Positions 45,603-59,300 of a DNA stretch of 64,000 bases are shown one piece after another. Below the pieces are notes generated by a model. That model searched no databases. It had not been told where the DNA came from and saw nothing but the letters and a program-made list of their open reading frames with translations. The stretch is from Alitta virens (Eukaryota; Annelida; Polychaeta; Phyllodocida; Nereididae): positions 40,137,836 through 40,201,835 of the forward strand of contig OW028580.1 of the NCBI GenBank assembly GCA_932294295.1. The letters run 5' to 3'. Both the position numbers and the translations under genes were made by a program. Numbering within the stretch: position 1 is the stretch's first letter; each line of letters begins with the position of its first letter.

Positions 45603-45775
45603 AATGTCGATAGATAGATAGGTAGATAGGTAGATAGATAGATAGATAGTAAATACATATCTTCACATTTACATGGATAATAATAAATAATTAGATATAT
45701 AGATAGATAGATAGATAGATAGATAGACATATTGACAGATAGATAGATAGATAGATAGATAGATAGGTAGATATG
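45603..45775. repeat. GATA microsatellite
   Basis: Two GATA tracts separated by about 50 bp. The right one ends in GATATGGAAAGTGCAGTCC, the same junction as at a SINE-A 3' tail (compare about 34075), so it derives from an old SINE. Confidence 0.88.
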
Positions 45776-46153
45776 GAAAGTGCAGTCCAAACCAGAGGAA
45801 ATTAACATAAGAGATGCAAAAATATATCCACTCTGCAGGAAACCTATGATCAGCCTGAAGTGGCTTATGCATATCAAATATATATATATAGCATATGAAT
45901 ACCTCAAGCTTAGAACACAATCACTCATGCATGGATTACTGAATCACAAATTTAGTACTCTCGCTGAATTAATTACTGATTGACGGTTACTAAATTAAGC
46001 TGACCTATTTATAGAGGTCATTCGTCATGGTTATTGAGTAAGCTATGCAGAAATAAATACACAGTTGTTGAAAGCAGTTATTTTTAAAATAGCATGGATC
46101 CGACCTAACTGATTTTGTGGCATTTTGATTTCTCCAGTGCTTCAAATAGAAGA

Positions 46154-46219
46154 ATGGAGCCACACTCAAGAGCAAGAGTGACCAGAACTGCCCTGGCTTT
46201 AGGATCTTATGTCTTTCAT
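46154..46219 (+). CDS. MFS transporter coding exon 1
   Basis: 22 codons from ATG ([20 protein letters not shown]) to a GTAAGT donor, phase 0. It encodes the cytoplasmic N-terminus and the start of helix 1. Confidence 0.8.
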
Positions 46220-47326
46220 GTAAGTATTCCTTAATTATTTCTCTATTTATTTATTTATTCATATATTTAAAAAGGACAACCTTGAGTTTTTGCTCTTAAG
46301 ATGAAACAGAACTTCCTTAAGAATATCATTAAAAAAAAAAAATTATCCTACGAGATGATGAATCATTTATGTATATATTTTGTTATGAATGTTTTTTCGT
46401 TTTTTTTTTTGCTCTTACAACTATATATATCAGTTGGGTTGTCCTGTTTCTTTTTGGCTTACCATGGAATGTATCTATCTTTATGCCATAAATAACATTC
46501 ATATACCGTTCTTTATGTCTTTTCTTTTTAATGTGACCTTTCTGATCTGATAAACCAAATTGTAATTAATACCATGCATAAGCTGAATAACGTATATATA
46601 AACTAATGCATTTACAAAATCCAAACAAATGTTTGACAGCACTCCAAAATTAATTGTTTCAGTTACATGTGATGTTTTTGTTCTGTACTAATAATAATGC
46701 CATGGTAATAACAATAGAATATGGTCACATCGTAAGTACATATTTTCTATTTCCTGAAAATTAATTATCATAGAAAAATCCTTGTAGGTAACACAAAAAT
46801 ATCCTACAACATATAGGCTTGCGTATTTTTATTGGTGCGAACCTTTTGTTGTGACATACTAGCTTGTCTGTATAATTAAACACACTCCTGGTACAGATGT
46901 CTGGTTTTTTAATTTTTTTTCAAAATAATGTACATATTTAAAGTTAGTTTTATATTTGACAATTAGAAAACAAATGATAGTTGTCAAATTCAGCTGTCCC
47001 ACTCAACACGAATTTATTGATTGATTCGAAAATTTACAAAAGAACAGCAAACAAGGATGGACAGTTTGTTTGATTTAAAACCGTATTAACGGCGTTTTCC
47101 GTGTCAATGAATGCTCTTTGTGATGTGGCGGCCATTCATTATAACCAAACAAGAATTATCAAGGTTTGCTGTATGTGCGACATAGTTTCCTTGGTGGTTA
47201 AAAAGGTAATTTTCCTAATAAAAAATAAAAGCTTTCATAGTTTTCTATATGTTTTTTGGGTTTGTCTGTGATATGAATGTTGTAGAAGTCAGATATTAAA
47301 GCATTCTGACAGACAGACAGACAGAC

Positions 47327-47360
<34 letters not shown>

Positions 47361-50300
47361 GTAGACAGACAGGTAGACAGACAGGTAGACAGACAGGTAG
47401 ACAGACAGGTAGACAGACAGGTAGACAGACAGGTAGACAGACAGGTAGACAGCTATTATATCAATTTAGCTGTTCCAGTAATCTGATGCCATTAAATAAA
47501 TAAGGCTACAGGCATGAACTGTACCCTATTTTATTGTAAGTATTTCAAAGGAATAAACATCACTGCTGACTTGTATTAATTATATACAGTTGTGCTGTCC
47601 TGTTGCACACAGTGGACATAGCACAATTTGATTTTGACCATTGCATAACTGGTGGGCCTAATGGCAAAGACTTCAACTATTTATAGCACTAGCCAGCTCT
47701 GCTGAAGGTCCCAGGTTTAAAACCCCACTCTGGACGATCAGCTTGAGCTACATGCCAGCTGGATGACATTCGCTTCGGTTGTTAAATCAGCTGTGCCTTG
47801 TATTCAGTGTCTATGTTGTGGCAAATAAAAGACCCCATAAGTAAGATTAAAGTGATACATGATGTGGACCTTATCATCTCATCATCACTTCTGACAGCTT
47901 GTCATATGAGCTGTCAAGCGCAGCCCTCCAAGGCAAGTTCTTGTTGCTATCGAGGGTTGATTGATGAGGTGAGAGAGAGGAAGAGTCCACCCATGTTACA
48001 CATTTACCCCATGGGTGGGGTCTTTTACTTGCCTCAGCAAAGACAGCGAGTACAAGGGACTGCCCATTTAACGTCTCATCCAAATGACATCCAGCTGGGA
48101 TGTTGCTCATGAAGGGTGCCCGGGCCCGGGATGGAACTCGAGTCCTTCAGAGGAGCAGGCGAGCATCTTACCACTGGACCACCCAGCTGCCTTGCACTGA
48201 GTGTCTATGTTATGGCAAATAAAAGACCCCATCCAATGGATTAAATAATGTACATGTACACCACTGTCCAAAAATATAAGACCACTATTTTACGTGCTCA
48301 GGTCCTCTGAAATGTATTGTGGGTGACGCACATGCATTGTATATTCCTGTCAAAATAGCTCATGTTCAAAAATAAGTTATTACATAGGAAGCAGCGGACT
48401 AGTTACTGACCAGAGTGTGGACTGCTAACTAGTAACTATAGCAACTAATTGCTAACCATTCAATTATAAAGCTGTCACAACCCTAAAATACTTTATGAAA
48501 TACTGAGTTCTTTGTTAATATTCCTAATTACACCTTTATGAATTGAATGATTGCAGGGAATGAACAATGGAGTCCTGGGGCCAAGCATTTTGGACATCGC
48601 CGCTTTTACCAACAGTTCGACTCTCCAGGCTGCCAGTTGCTTAACATGGAGGTCAATAGGTAAGGTTATTATTAATTCTATTAAGGCAGTGGATTCTTCT
48701 TAAGAAAATACATTTTCAATTCTATTCAGACAGGAAATTCGGCTGGAGGACGTATATATTTCCAGTGCTGTATTAGACAGTACATTCTGTTCATGGCAGT
48801 AGTAATTACTACTCATGGCAATTTTCAATTCTGCTTAATTGCTAAAACAAGCTGTAACCCAACCATGTATTTTCTATCTGAATTAAGCTAGATAACCACA
48901 CCAATAAAATTCGATAATAAAGGAGTTTTAATGATAGTGAATTTGCCTTACACATAACTAGGATTAATTTTGAATTCATTTTTCACAGTACGTGTACATG
49001 AGTTTTTTCTTCATTGTGGTGAGGACATAATTTCCACATATATATATATATCATGAATAATGTGGTTTCATTTTGGTAATTTACGATATATTTTTGCCTA
49101 CTCTCCTCGTTAAAAATGAACTTGTAAATCCAAATAGTCGTGCTCACATAAATTTGAAAGCAACGTTGAAATATTACCTAAATATTCGTCCTAACATACA
49201 AATGTGCTTATGAAGTCTTGCACACTTAGCATGTTCCTAATGACTCTTTTGCTAAGTATATATATTTTACTTTACAAAGTCATTGAAAATAATTCTTAAA
49301 CATGAACAAATGCAGCCTGTTAGGACGCTGGTGTCATATTATGGTCACCAAAGATGCCCTATTATGGTCACCAAAGATGCCCTATTATGGTCACCAAAGA
49401 TGCCCTATTATGGTCACCAAAGATGCCCTATTATGGTCACCAAAGATGCCCTATTATGGTCACCAAAGATGCCCTATCACCTTAATTTATGTGTGATTTG
49501 TATTGAAACAAATGACTTCTTCCCCTGACGTGAAATAGATGAACTAAACTCTCAAAAGAAAGCAACTTCTTGTAAATTTGGAATCCAGCTAAGCAAAAAA
49601 TTAAGCTTTATGCCTGAAAGTTTTAGTAGATGATGGCCGTCTTGGTTTCATGCACTGTCTGTTTTTTATATTTTTTTTAATGCAAAATCAAAGTATTATT
49701 AATGACCTTGCAAGGTGAAAACACACATTTTAAAGACACATGAATGACCTTGAAGGGTGAAGTTTCAAAATGCTGCTGTTTCAGTGGTGCGACTGTTCAG
49801 CAGATCAAACAAGGGAGCATTAATTGTAACTAACCATATAAGGAGACTGACCATAATAATCCTATCCACTGAAATTCAAAATGAGCCGGTTGTGCTTTAG
49901 GTTAATCAATTGCATAATACTGATACCATTAAAAACAATTATTAAAAGTTTCGTATAAATGAGTGTTGTTAATTGGACAGCATATATATTACATTTAAAT
50001 ATCAGATTGGTTTTTGCTTAAAATTACTTTTTCTAACTCGAACAGAATAAAACTTTGATTGGTGTTAGGTAATCTACAACCAACACAGACCCATAAAATA
50101 AGATAAAAACATGAAATGATTACAATGCACTAAAGATACATAATTTCACACACACACAAATATACCCAATCACGTCTTGCCATGTGTTACAGGCCCCATT
50201 AATCAAGTCATTTACACATGTACTACAGCTGTATTTTGACTTTAATGTTTAAGGATTTATTAGAGGAAACAATAAATCTGTGAACATAAACTTCAGATGT

Positions 50301-53300
50301 GTTTGCTTAAGTGAATCGATTGGAAACAAGACATGTAAGATCACTAATAATTTTTTCCACATGTATTTTTCAATATGGTAATAATGTTAAAAATCATATT
50401 CAACATTGGCTCGGAGGTAAATTTTGTGGATTCAGTGGACAGCATTACTGTGATATGATTTTATACATTTTGTTTAATACATTATAACTTTTACATTTGT
50501 TCTTTTAATTCATGCTAAACCTTTTATATTGCATATGTTAAAGTGTTTGAAATAACATATTTATAATAATGTACGAACATAACTAATTGATTATCAATGC
50601 TACTTGGTCTGAAGCTCAATCAGCTCAGATGACCAGCTGCAGGCAGCAGACGTAATGATGAGGTTATAAGGCTTAGAGTCCACACCATGTTATAATGGTA
50701 CACAAACAAAATGGCCCCCTTGTACTTACAAGAAATCTTTTCTGTAAGGGAAGACATTTATAATTTGAGGGCAAATGACACTTTCAGTATCCCACAGTTT
50801 AACTCCATTAAATATGGCAAAAAAAGTCTGAGGTACTATGGAGCAAAATTATGGGCGAATATCCCGAGTAGCTTCAAATCTGCTGTGACTGACTGGTTAC
50901 ATAACCAAAATGACTTTATGAATATTAATTTTTTATAAACTACAATCTCACACAAAATGTAGAAATGACTAGTCAAATGCATTGATTTATCAAAGAGCTG
51001 TTTGTGATAACTTGTAACATTGCTGACTCAAAAGGTGCTGAACCTAAAATGAAGTGCTATACAGAAATGTGCTATATTTAGGCCTATTATATAATTGTTA
51101 GTCCTATTAGATTTATGTATTATTATTAGTATGTCGTACAGAAGCTTCTGCTTGGTTCGTGTATTTTGTCTTGAACAATGTATGTGATTCCGTGAATTGA
51201 AACGACAATAAATTAAATTTTACTACTACTACTACATTTACCCATTGGGTGGGGTCTTTTACATGCCCCAGCATAGACATCGAGTACAAGTCACTACCAA
51301 CTTAACAACTCATGTGTTTGACATCCAGCTGGGATGTAGCTCATGAAGAGTGCCCACTGCCCATGTGGGGAATTGTCCGATTTGAACCTTGGACCACCAG
51401 ATGAGCAAGCCAGTATTCTAACAGCCTTCCAACTTAACCACTTTTTAACAATCGTGTGTACTCAGTATGATCACCACTATTTCAACAGGCAAGAAATTTA
51501 GATAGCTACATTTTGTAAATGTTCATAGTAAATTAAGTATGTAGATCAAACCACGAATATAGCTTAGACTTAATTGTCAGGTTCTTGAATGGGGATTGAA
51601 CATGTTGAATGGGACCTGTGCTTGCCGATGGTTCAACCACAGGCATTTGTCATATATATATATATATGTAAAGTATATTTGTATAGATGGTGAAATATGC
51701 AAATTAGCTGCCATTAGACATGATAATTGAACATTCCTAGCGTACAGACAAGGAATTTCTCGAAAATAAGTGGAAGTTGTCATTTAGAATAAGAAGGGAA
51801 ATTATTTTTTCGCATAATATTGCCATTTTTGAGGGAGTAAAAGCTGACCTTGACAATGTCAGTAGCCTTTTTCTTATTGTATGCTAACTTGCTAAAGGGG
51901 GTTTCACACATAGCCGGATCAGACGCCGGAGCGTCCCGGAGGACAACTCCGGAATACTCCCGCATACTCCGGGGAAAGCCGTATAGACATCGTGTCCATG
52001 TCCGGGATTGTCCGGGATTGTCCGGCATTGTCCGGCATTGTCCGGTAACACCGTGGGACTCCGGCAAAAAAATTAAACATGTTTAATTTTTCATGCCGGA
52101 GATCCCGGAATATTTCAATCCGTGTTGATCCGTGGAGAAGCATCATTCCACCGCCCGCCGTTCATCGTTGATCATCGAATTAATTGATTTATCCACCACT
52201 TCTTCTGGATATTACCTTCTGGATTGCTGCTGCTGCTACTACTGCCGTTTCTTGAATTAACCACCATGCCACCTAGGAGAGGAAAGGGGAGGCCTGGCAA
52301 GAAGACTGTTGTGCAAGAGGAACCTGCACCTGCTGCTGTTGAAGAAGATGCAGGCAGTAATACCTCATCAAGACCGCAAAGTCCGCAAGGCATGCCAGAT
52401 TTACCTGGGCCAGTTGTACCTGCTGAACCTGCAGTACCTCCTACTGCAGCTCCACCCCCACCTGCAGCAAAAGCGAAGAGGCAGAAAAAGGAAGCCCTGA
52501 ACCTGACAGAAGACCAGGAACAAGATGTGTCCGACTGGTACCGTTCCCAGGAGATGTTGTATAACCGGCGGCTTGCTCAATACAAGCGGACAGACATCAA
52601 ATCGCGAATAATAGACCAGAAGGCGAAGGAGCTGGGTTGTACTGCGCAGCAGCTGAAGACTTGGATTGACTCAATGCGCACTTCAGTTGGGAAGCTGACG
52701 GATCCAAGCAAGAAGCCTTCTGGTGGGGCCGCCAGAATCCTGACAGACCGGGACAACTGGATCATGGAGAATTTCGGCTACCTCGAACGCCACATCAAGA
52801 GGGTTGATGCTGGGAAAAGAAAGAAAGGTGGGCAGCTTTCCCAGAGCTTATCAGCCAAAACTCCATCCAGCAGCAACAGACCTACCACTGAGGATGACAC
52901 GTCTGAAGCTGAGGAGGTCATTGTGGATAGTTCGGATGATGGTGGCAGGGATTCGGATACAAGCAGGTCCAAGCGTGGGCCTTACAAGGGTGGCAGCAGC
53001 AGCAGCAGGAGGAAGATGGGGGCCCCTCCTCCAAGCAAGAAGACGTCCAGACGTCATCATGAGCCTCGTCATCATCATGACTGTGATTCATCCAGCCTTG
53101 CAGCTAGTGGAGATGGAATTGCTACACAAGCTGTCACTCAAGTAAGTATACTGCTTCAGTTGCCATGATAATCAAGATAATCGTATTGTAATGTTGCAGT
53201 TTAAAGTTCTAATTGTAATCTTGCAGTTTAAAGTTGTAATTGTAATCTTGCATTTTAAAGTTGTAGCTTTTCCATAGTAGAAAGTGGTAGCTTTGTTTCT

Positions 53301-56300
53301 TGGCACTGCCAGTGTTCACTGTATGGTGATGTGTCTTTTCAGTACATTGTCAATAATGCACATGCTATTGCAGTTGCCATGTGACTTACTCTAATGTTGT
53401 GTTTTTTCCTATTTCCAGCTGATTGAAAAAGCCACCGATCTGCAGAGGGACATGCACAGCAAGTTGAGTCAGCCGACGGACTCAGGCAGCTTGTCCAAGA
53501 GGGTGTTCACGGACATGATCTACCACGAGGTGATGCAGATGGACACAGACACTTGGTGGGATTACCAGGCCCAAACCTTACACAACCTGATGCAGTTTAA
53601 GCAGGCGTATCGTCGCAAGCGCCAGCAGCAACAGCAACAGCAGCAGCAACAGCAACTGCAACAGCAACAGCAGTATCATCACTTTCTGCCTCCTGTCCCT
53701 CAGCAGCAGCAGCAGCAGTTCGTCCTCCCTGCTCCTGCTACTACAGCCAGTTCATCCGGCCCTGCTGTGCAGATGTTCCCTCATCATCAGCATTCATCCA
53801 GCCCTGCTGCCCAGATGTTCGCACAGCATTCATCCAGCCCTGCTGCCCGGATGTTCGCTCCTCCGTCCGGCCCTTCGCCCCAGGCTCTCGTGTCGTCTGC
53901 CCCTTCTTCGTCTGTGCCTGCACCGATCCCCCCTCCTGCGACATCTTCTACGATAATCAGTCAGGCCTGGTTGACTTCAGGTCCTTCTCACGGTCGTCCT
54001 TCCATGTCACCACAGGATTGCAGCACGCCTCAGGATGTTTCTCTCACCAGCTACTTGTTAAACACTAGTGTGGGGGGAATGGTTGGTGGTGATGACCATA
54101 ACTCCTCCTTTTCGGTGCCCACGCCTCCAACTACCACAACCGAGTAATGTTGACCTGGAAATGAACAATGAACTTTAATGAAATGAACAATGAACTGTTA
54201 TTACTTATGTTTTCATGTGAACTGTATACCAATGAACTTTAATGTAATGAACAATGAACTGTTACTTATGTTTTCATGTAAACTGTATTACATGACAATA
54301 ATTAAATGCTGTGTATTTTTTGCACTTGTGTGCTGCAGAAGTCTGAAGTGTCGTATTAATTAAATGTTCAAACTTACATCATTCGTGTTGTTTTCAAATC
54401 TTGTCTTGCTGCCATGGTACACTCCCAGCTTCTGAGTTCACGTAGCTGACCAAGTATTGCCGCATTTCCTTGGCTGCTCTGTTGGTGTTGCCTCTGAACA
54501 CATGTCCCATGTCTGGTAGATTTGCAGCATTCTCCCTCCATGCACCTGGGATGATCTCATGGATGTCGGCATTTTCCTGGTCCACAGCATTCACTTGAGC
54601 AGTTGGATACCTCACCCTCAGTAGGTTGTGCAACACACAGCAAGCAAGAGTTATGGTACACACTCTGTCAGGACTTTGAGGCATTGTTGTGAGGAGACAC
54701 CTGAACCTGGCAGCCAAATGTCCAAATGCATTCTCTACCACCCGTCTAGCTCTAGAAAGTCTGTAGTTGAAGATTCTGTCTTCCATGGTCATGTTCCTGT
54801 GAGGCAGAGGCTTCATCATCCAAGTCTGCAGTCCAAAGGCATCATCCCCAACTATGAAGTAAGGCACTGGTTGGTCATCATTAGGCAGGTTATCTGGTTC
54901 AGGTAATCCAATGTTCCCACTTTGTAGCGCTTCCTTCAATTCTGTCTGACTAAACACTCCAGCATCTGAGCCTGATCCACTGGCACCAATGTCAACGTAG
55001 AGGAACTTGTATTCAGCATCAACTACAGCCAGTAGGACAATAGAGAAAAATCCCTTGTAGTTGTAGAACAGGGATCCAGACTTGGCAGGACATCTGATGG
55101 CAACATGCTTCCCATCAATGGCGCCGACACAGTGGGGGAAGTTCCATCTGTTGTAGAATCCATTGGCAACTTCTTTCCAGGCTTCTGGGGTTACAGGACA
55201 ATGCATGACTTCTGCTGAGTACTCGTCTATGATGGCCTGGCAGACTTCGATGACAAGGATAGAAATGGTATTGAAGGCTACCCTAAATCCATACTGCAGA
55301 GACTTGTAGCTGTTGCCAGTACCCAGGTAGCGCAAGGTAATAGCCAGTTTCAATCCAGGTTCAAGGGCCCTCCTCCAAAAGGTATCCTGCTTTGTAATCC
55401 TAGGTCCCACTCTGGCAAGAACTTCATGGAATAAGTCAGGCTCCATCCTCATGAAATTCTTGAAGCCACCCACATCTTCTGCAGTCAATTCAGCCATCAG
55501 TTTTTCATACTGCCCATAAAGAGGTCTTCTTAGCAGCCAAGGTCGCACCCACATTTGCCTTCTTCTTCGTCTTGGTGCAGCAGCAGCATTTTCTAATAGG
55601 TCATCTTCATCAGTTGATGTTGTGGCCCTCACTGCATCATCTTGCAGTTTGTGTTCTTCTTGCAGAATTATATCATTAGCAGCAGTCAATAGCTGGACTT
55701 GCATGTCCATGCACTTCAAATCCAATTCCACCCTGTCGTAGTGTGATAAAGACATATCCAATTTTTCTGTAGTAGCAGCAACAGCTTTGCAGTATGGTAG
55801 TCCGAAGTGGAATGATGGACAGTGGAACGCAGGCAGTTTAAATACCAATTTCAGAGCGATCCGGGTGAAAACCGCTTAACTCCGTAGTGATATCGTAGTA
55901 AGATCGTGTAAAGATCGGGTATATCCGTGAAGGCCCCGTGTAACATCCGGTTCACTCCGCCCTCCTCCGGCACAGTTGTGTTACCTCCGGCTACAACTGT
56001 GGCTCATTCCTTGTTTAACCGTGCGCCTCCGTGTTTCATCCGTACATATCCGTGTAGCGCCCGTACACATCCGTGTCATGACTGTGTTGCTCCTTGTTGC
56101 CTCCGTCTTGCCTTCGTGTCCACACCGCCCAATTATTTCGTTTGTTGACATTTCTAACTTTTTCGCCCGGACCGCCCCGGATTTAACGAAATTTCATTCC
56201 GGGACGCTCCGGCGTCTGATCCGGCTATGTGTGAAATCCCCTTAAGTGCTGTCATGATGGCAAACACCTGTGGTTGCATACACTTTAATTCAAACTTTAT

Positions 56301-59300
56301 GGATTAGTTTTTAATTTTCAATGGATAAGCATCAATAGGTCAAAACTTTGGCTTTAGATATGATAATTTATTGCAATTTTGAGTTGACTGTGTATTAAAT
56401 AACCACCCATGCGTATTCTTTGAAAATGTAGGATATGCAAACATTATATCTGGATTCAATAATGCCTGCAGGCATATAATATACTAATAAAAGTTAATTT
56501 TGGTTAAATCTTTGGTCAGTTATCTAAACTTATTGAATCATGGCTATATTTAAGCAGCATTTAATCAGAATAAAGTTTCAGTGATGTGTTAATAAAATGG
56601 ATAAAACAACTACGTCACCATTTCTCAGTGTCTCAATGCTACTGGGTCTGAAGCTTAGACAGCTAATATGACCAACTACCAGAGGCAGACGTAATGATGA
56701 GATTATAAGACAGTTCACATAATGTTACACATTTGCCCCGTTGGTGGAGTCTTGTACTTGCCTCAGCATAGACACCGAGTGCAAAGCATCGGCATGCAGC
56801 TGGGAGGTGGCTCATGAAGACTGTTCAGGCCGGAAATTGAATCTTCTGTAGGACTGGCCAATATGGAATTGGCAGATGCCTTAATCATTAGGCTACCTGG
56901 CTGCTAATTTATGAGCAAATAACTTTTAAAATTTGATTTAAACCATAGCCAGACTAGTAAAAACATTTTGTGGACTAATTATCATAAATTTTCCAATAAA
57001 TGTCACTCAGGCGTGGTGCATGTTATTTAAAATACTTTTATTGTCCATAACGTGCAACTGAACTATAATTTTTAACTCCTATATCTGTGTGCAGAGAGTG
57101 TATGGATGTAACACTCAGCATATACACATGTGCACCTGGTGGTCAAAACAAATATTTATTTAGTCTGTATTGTGTATAACTGCTGAAATTAGTGTTGTTA
57201 TTCTCTATTCATATTATAAAATATTAATGGATGTATGATATTTTGACAACAGCTTTAATGTACGCATAATATTGCACAATTTGGAATACAATTAGCATAA
57301 CAGACTGATAAAATGCTGTATTCCGAAATACTCTAGCTTAATTTATGACTTTCAATAATCAGTTGTCAGAGGCAGATGTGATGATTGAAAAGAGGTTTAT
57401 TCAGCAACTTTCAAAATTACATGTAGACTAATAAGCTAAGCATAATACAAGAAGCAACAACAATCACTTTTACGAGTTGCTAGGCGACCCAATATACCCG
57501 TCTGGACTGACACTTCTGAATGCAAGGATCCAACCACAGACTCTGCCGAGTGCTTTTATCAATTTATAAAAGTTCACTTGCTTGTGATTTCTGTCTAAGT
57601 TTGGACCATTGTATGATTTTAAAATGGGGAGAATATCTGACACACTGGGATATCTTACCTACAATGCAACTTTTTCAAAGTGGCTCGATTTCAATTCTGT
57701 ATATCTAGAATGATCCACATCTATCTCCAGGTCTCCTGTGAATGGTTTAGCGTTGCCCTTCGAGATACCTCCTTGTCTGGTTGACACAATACAGTAAATT
57801 TTCTAGAGTAAATACAAGATTAGTGGTTTAGCTAAGTATAGCTGCCACTGACGGGCTACTTAATAAGGTTATACTATATATGGCTTTATACTGTACAACC
57901 TTAATTTCCATTAAGAACACCCTTTGAGAATAAGTTGCTTAGCTAAGTGGTAGCGCACTAGACTGCCAACCACTGGGTCTTGGGTTAGATCCAGCCCACG
58001 TTTGAAGGTTGCTTCATTATTCGTCTCATTGCCTTGGCACCCGCCTATCCTGATTCAGCCCTATCTGGTGCACAAATATGGGAGGTCAAGGTCATCTTAC
58101 GCACCCACCAAAGTGAAACTTCGAGTAAATTTAATGGCCAGGTAGCCTTGACAAGACGACGACAAAATTTTTGTAGTAACAATGTTCATTTGTTTTTCGT
58201 TCATATTTCTTATAACGGCTTGGAGCATCACGCAATGGACAGAAACGTTACTGATAAGTCAAAAACCCAACTTTCTAACCCACAGAAGCACCCCTCTGTA
58301 CCTATTACAGGTGTACCTAAGTTTCCTAGCTTTACAATGAATTTCTGCCTTCTTTTCATCATCAATTAGATAATTAAATAACTTTGACAGGTCAGCCGAA
58401 ATTACCATAGAGAATTTCACAGTTCTAAGCGTTTTCATCACCTAGAACGTTAGTGTTCAACTTGTTGCTAACATTTCAATTTCTTATATTTTCAGGAACT
58501 TTGGGAGGACTCCTAAGCACTGGATTTCTTTATGACAGATACAATGAGCATCTCCTGTTGGGCCTCTCAATGTTGATCATGGGAGCAACTGTAGCTGTCG
58601 TCCCCTTGTGTTCTAACCTCACACTAATGTACATGTTTCTAGTCATCAACGGAGTCATGCAAGGATCAGCAACTGTAGGTGAGTATAACACCGTCAGGGG
58701 GCTAAAACCTGCGTTGACCAGAGCGCCATCTGCTGTTCTCAAAAGTTGGACAAGAGATTCCCAATGTAAAAAACTCTATTGGTTAAACTATTGAATGGTT
58801 TCACAATTTGTTAAAATACAAAGTATTGTAAATTTATTTATTATAGCTCTTAGTAACCTCTGCTAGTTCTAATGAGCAGTGATTGGCTGATACAGGGTCA
58901 CATGACATTGCTTAGAAAGTACTAGTGCCCCGTGAAAAATGTAACAGATGCACTACAGTCACGCCAAAACATTTTTTTTTCTACTGAGAATTGTATCCCA
59001 CTGCATTCTGGATGCAATACAAGAGCTTAACTTGACCATATTCTATGGCTTCATTCAAATATTTATGTCACTACTTCCAAGAGCCTTTCATAAGACTGTG
59101 GCTTAAATGTATTCATCAGTGTAGTTTACAGGTTTTATAAAGTTCATATTTATAGTGAGGTGTTTATATTATTTTTGGGGTGATTTCATGATTGTATTAC
59201 TCTGCGGATGGTAGCATTCTCGTGGAGTGTTCGTTGTAATGTATTTTATCATCTCATGTCCTGCTGGTCTGAAGCTTTATGTGACCTGCTTGCCAGAGGC

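Larger units (their letters stand above)
51896..56242. mobile_element. PIF/Harbinger DNA transposon, complete
   Basis: 4347 bp between TAA target duplications (51893-51895 and 56243-56245). Terminal inverted repeats are 45 bp with one mismatch. It carries the two genes typical of the superfamily, in convergent orientation: a MADF/Myb-like DNA-binding protein (plus strand, one intron) and a DDE transposase (minus strand). Base composition is more GC-rich than the flanks. Both frames are open and the termini are intact, so it looks autonomous and recently inserted. It sits in intron 2 of the MFS transporter gene. Confidence 0.95.

Noticed and set aside
47874..48112. Short frames in both strands at 47.8-48.1 kb (also 33942-34211, 37333-37575)
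   Set aside because: They are translations of SINE-A/B sequence, recurring wherever a copy lies.
49283..49528. Repeat-encoded frames over the 23-bp array
   Set aside because: Two frames are open only because of the tandem repeat, inside an intron.
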